In this document: piece after piece, positions 5,410 through 6,562 of the stretch
How positions within the stretch are numbered: position 1 is the stretch's first letter
Layout: every line of letters begins with the position of its first letter
NCBI GenBank assembly: GCA_036559965.1
Contig: DATBSD010000140.1
Coordinates: 1-6,562, forward strand
Origin: CSP1-4 sp036559965
Lineage (GTDB): Bacteria; Chloroflexota; Limnocylindria; Limnocylindrales; CSP1-4
Reading direction: 5' to 3'
Length of the DNA stretch: 6,562 nucleotides
Notes under the pieces: generated by a model
Databases searched by the model: none
The model's input: only the letters and a program-made list of their open reading frames with translations
What the model was told of the DNA's origin: nothing
Program-made: the position numbers and the translations under genes

Positions 5410-5832
5410 CTAGTTGCGCTTCGGGAAGCGGACGAGCGGCGTGCTGCCCGGGCGAGCCGCGCCGGGCATCGGTCGCGCCGCGAGACGGCGCATGCGGACG
5501 GCGAGGTAGTACTCCATGACCTGGCGGACCTGCGCCTCGCTGAGGTACTCGTCGGCGCGCAGGGCGTACTCGACGCGCGCGGTCGGGTTCGTGGTCGCGG
5601 TCGCGACCAGCCCGAAGTACTGCGGCGTATCGGCCTCGTCGTGGATCTCGCGCAGCCCGCGGGCAAGCTTCGTGGCCGTGCCAAGGGACGGCGTGCGGTC
5701 GCCGCGGATGAGCCGGGAGATGGTCGAATGGTCGACCCCCGACTGCTGCGCCAGCTGACGCTGTGACATCTTCTTCGCCTTCAGCTGGGCCCGCAGCCAC
5801 TCGTTGAACGCGCGGCCGTTCTGTACGCTCAT
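5410..5832 (-). CDS. XRE/Cro-type helix-turn-helix transcriptional regulator
   Basis: Small DNA-binding protein (140 aa). Residues about 9-61 form an HTH_3/XRE domain: FNEWLRAQLKAKKMSQRQLA, then QQSGVDHSTISRLIRGDRTP (recognition helix around 34-43) and ATKLARGL. Residues 62-140 match no domain I recognise; they include an acidic or polar linker, a helix-like stretch EAQVRQVMEYYLAVRMRRLA and a basic Pro/Arg tail. There is no peptidase, cupin or kinase partner domain. I chose the ATG at 5832 because AAGGTGAG precedes it by 10 nt and the conserved HTH begins soon after. An in-frame ATG at 5991 overlaps the nfo stop as TGATG and would add 53 residues; that stretch includes the AT-rich promoter-like patch and reads as non-coding, but the coupled start cannot be excluded. 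Targets are unknown; autoregulation through the upstream inverted repeats is possible. Confidence 0.88.
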   Translation of the reverse strand: MSVQNGRAFNEWLRAQLKAKKMSQRQLAQQSGVDHSTISRLIRGDRTPSLGTATKLARGLREIHDEADTPQYFGLVATATTNPTARVEYALRADEYLSEAQVRQVMEYYLAVRMRRLAARPMPGAARPGSTPLVRFPKRN

Positions 5833-5842
5833 GCCCACAAGT

Positions 5843-5850
5843 CTCACCTT
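5843..5850 (-). promoter_or_regulatory. Ribosome binding site for the XRE regulator gene
   Basis: The minus strand reads AAGGTGAG, with 10 nt between it and the ATG at 5832. It is the clearest Shine-Dalgarno-like sequence in the window and is the main reason for taking 5832, not 5991, as the start. Confidence 0.6.
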
Positions 5851-5864
5851 GCCCCGGGCCCGCT

Positions 5865-5902
5865 CATATAGCCGTTTGGTACCGACGCTCCCGGACGTCG
5901 GT
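5865..5902 (-). promoter_or_regulatory. Possible promoter and operator region of the XRE regulator gene
   Basis: On the minus strand a rare AT-rich patch (TATATG at 5870-5865) could be a -10 element, 32 nt before the start codon. No good -35 match is visible at the usual spacing. Just upstream is a 7-bp inverted repeat (ACCGACG at 5881-5887 with CGTCGGT at 5896-5902, 8-bp centre), which would overlap the -35 zone and could be an operator, perhaps for the regulator itself. This is pattern-based only. Confidence 0.3.
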
Positions 5903-5990
5903 GTGTCACGCACCGCACCATACCCCTCTCCAGCGAACCGGGCTCCGGTGACGATGGCCACCGGGCCGTGTCGAGCTCCGACGAGCGCCA
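5899..5990. other. Remainder of the 158-bp spacer between nfo and the XRE gene
   Basis: Two weak hairpins are visible. CCGGTG at 5945-5950 pairs with CACCGG at 5959-5964, starting 26 nt after the nfo stop on the minus strand and possibly ending nfo transcription. CGGTGTG at 5899-5905 pairs with CGCACCG at 5909-5915 (one G-U pair, 3-base loop). Nothing else recognisable was found here. Confidence 0.3.
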
Positions 5991-6562
5991 TCAGGCTGGA
6001 TCCTCGGTGGGGGCGACGCTGGCGCGGCTGCCTCGCAGTGCGAAGGCCTCCGGTGGCAGGACCTCGAGTCGTCGACCGTCGACGAGGGCGCGGACGCGCG
6101 CCATGTTGACCAGGTCGTAGCCCTCGCTCATGCCCGGTGTCTCAAGGAACATGGGCACCGAGGCGAGCCGTGGGTGGGTGACGAGATGGCCCATGCCGAC
6201 CTCGCCGATGCGCCCGGCGCCGATGTGCTCATGGCGATCGAGGTGCGAGCCGAGCGCCGCCTTCGAATCGTTGAGGTGGATCATCGCCAGCCGATCTGGG
6301 CCGAGCCTCTGGTCGATGCCATCGAGCAGGTCGTCGATGACATCGGGCCGCGAGATCTCGACGCCGGCGCCCCACAGATGGGCCGAGTCGAGGCAGACGC
6401 CGATGCGCGAGAGGGGCACGCCGGCCGCGTCGATGGCGGCCATGCACTCGGCCAGGTCATCGATGCTCACGCCCAGGCTGTCGCCGCTGCCGGCCGCGTT
6501 CTCGAGCACGAGCCGGGGCCAGCCGAGGTCGGTCGGTGCCTCGGCGTCGGGGACGGCTTCGG
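5991..6562 (-). CDS. nfo: Endonuclease IV family AP endonuclease, C-terminal part (5' end outside window)
   Basis: Base-excision repair enzyme that cleaves DNA 5' of abasic sites, a TIM-barrel with a tri-zinc centre. The readable fragment is 189 residues, in frame from base 6560 to the TGA at 5993-5991; the N-terminal third or so lies outside the window. Family metal-binding motifs occur in order: VLENAAGSGDSLG (Glu ligand), GVCLDSAHLWGAG (Asp and His), MIHLNDSKAALGSHLDRHEHIGAG (His and Asp, the most diagnostic block) and FLETPGMSEGYD (Glu). The stretch between 6509 and the window edge (DLGWPRLVLEN) continues the homology, so the ATG at 6509 is internal and not the start. The tail after LETPG (about 45 residues) is of ordinary length. 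Its stop touches a possible coupled ATG of the downstream frame (TGATG at 5993-5989). Whether it shares a transcript with the XRE gene is unclear. Confidence 0.93.
   Translation of the reverse strand, partial: EAVPDAEAPTDLGWPRLVLENAAGSGDSLGVSIDDLAECMAAIDAAGVPLSRIGVCLDSAHLWGAGVEISRPDVIDDLLDGIDQRLGPDRLAMIHLNDSKAALGSHLDRHEHIGAGRIGEVGMGHLVTHPRLASVPMFLETPGMSEGYDLVNMARVRALVDGRRLEVLPPEAFALRGSRASVAPTEDPA

Noticed and set aside
5006..5800. Long minus-strand open frame covering the convergent spacer
   Set aside because: It runs antisense to the membrane protein gene and across the hairpins and the XRE gene in another frame; its composition is Arg/Ala-rich shadow sequence typical of high-GC DNA.

Overview
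The window comes from a very GC-rich bacterial chromosome. Nearly every codon in the recognisable genes ends in G or C. It has two blocks that face each other. The combination of a full-length ATP synthase epsilon subunit, a MurA with Asp at the usual Cys position, an MreB/Mbl-type actin and the order atp-murA-mreB fits a high-GC Chloroflexota (Limnocylindria-like) or a deep-branching actinobacterium. This placement is an inference; the window holds no rRNA or other marker that settles it.

Plus-strand block (1 to 5308): the 3' end of atpD (F1 beta), an unrecognised 103-residue ORF, atpC (F1 epsilon), murA (first committed step of peptidoglycan synthesis), an mreB/mbl-like actin gene, a PHP-family metallo-phosphoesterase gene, and a membrane protein of the LPG-synthase-TM/UPF0104 family. 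All seven are packed stop-on-start: ATGA overlaps at 301, 609, 2398 and 4133, a TGATG overlap at 3385, and a 2-nt gap before murA. They therefore look like one translationally coupled transcript linking the end of the ATP synthase operon to envelope and cell-shape genes.

The oddest part is 301-612. In most bacteria atpD and atpC lie next to each other. Here about 300 bp lie between them, holding an open frame coupled at both ends. Inside it are four 15-bp interrupted palindromes of the form GTTCS-N5-GGAAC, all in the same reading frame and spaced 51, 51 and 72 bp. They encode repeated V-x-x-x-N motifs using codons (GTT CCT) that the neighbours rarely use. This could be a small repeat protein, a set of mRNA hairpins between the beta and epsilon cistrons, an operator array, or a combination.

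Convergent spacer (5309-5409): two clear stem-loops, one after each converging gene, likely act as terminators.

Minus-strand block (6562 to 5410): the C-terminal two thirds of an endonuclease IV (nfo) gene, running off the window edge, followed by a small XRE-type HTH regulator gene. A 158-bp spacer between them carries a good ribosome binding site, a possible -10 box and inverted repeats. No mobile elements, CRISPR arrays, tRNAs or rRNAs were seen.
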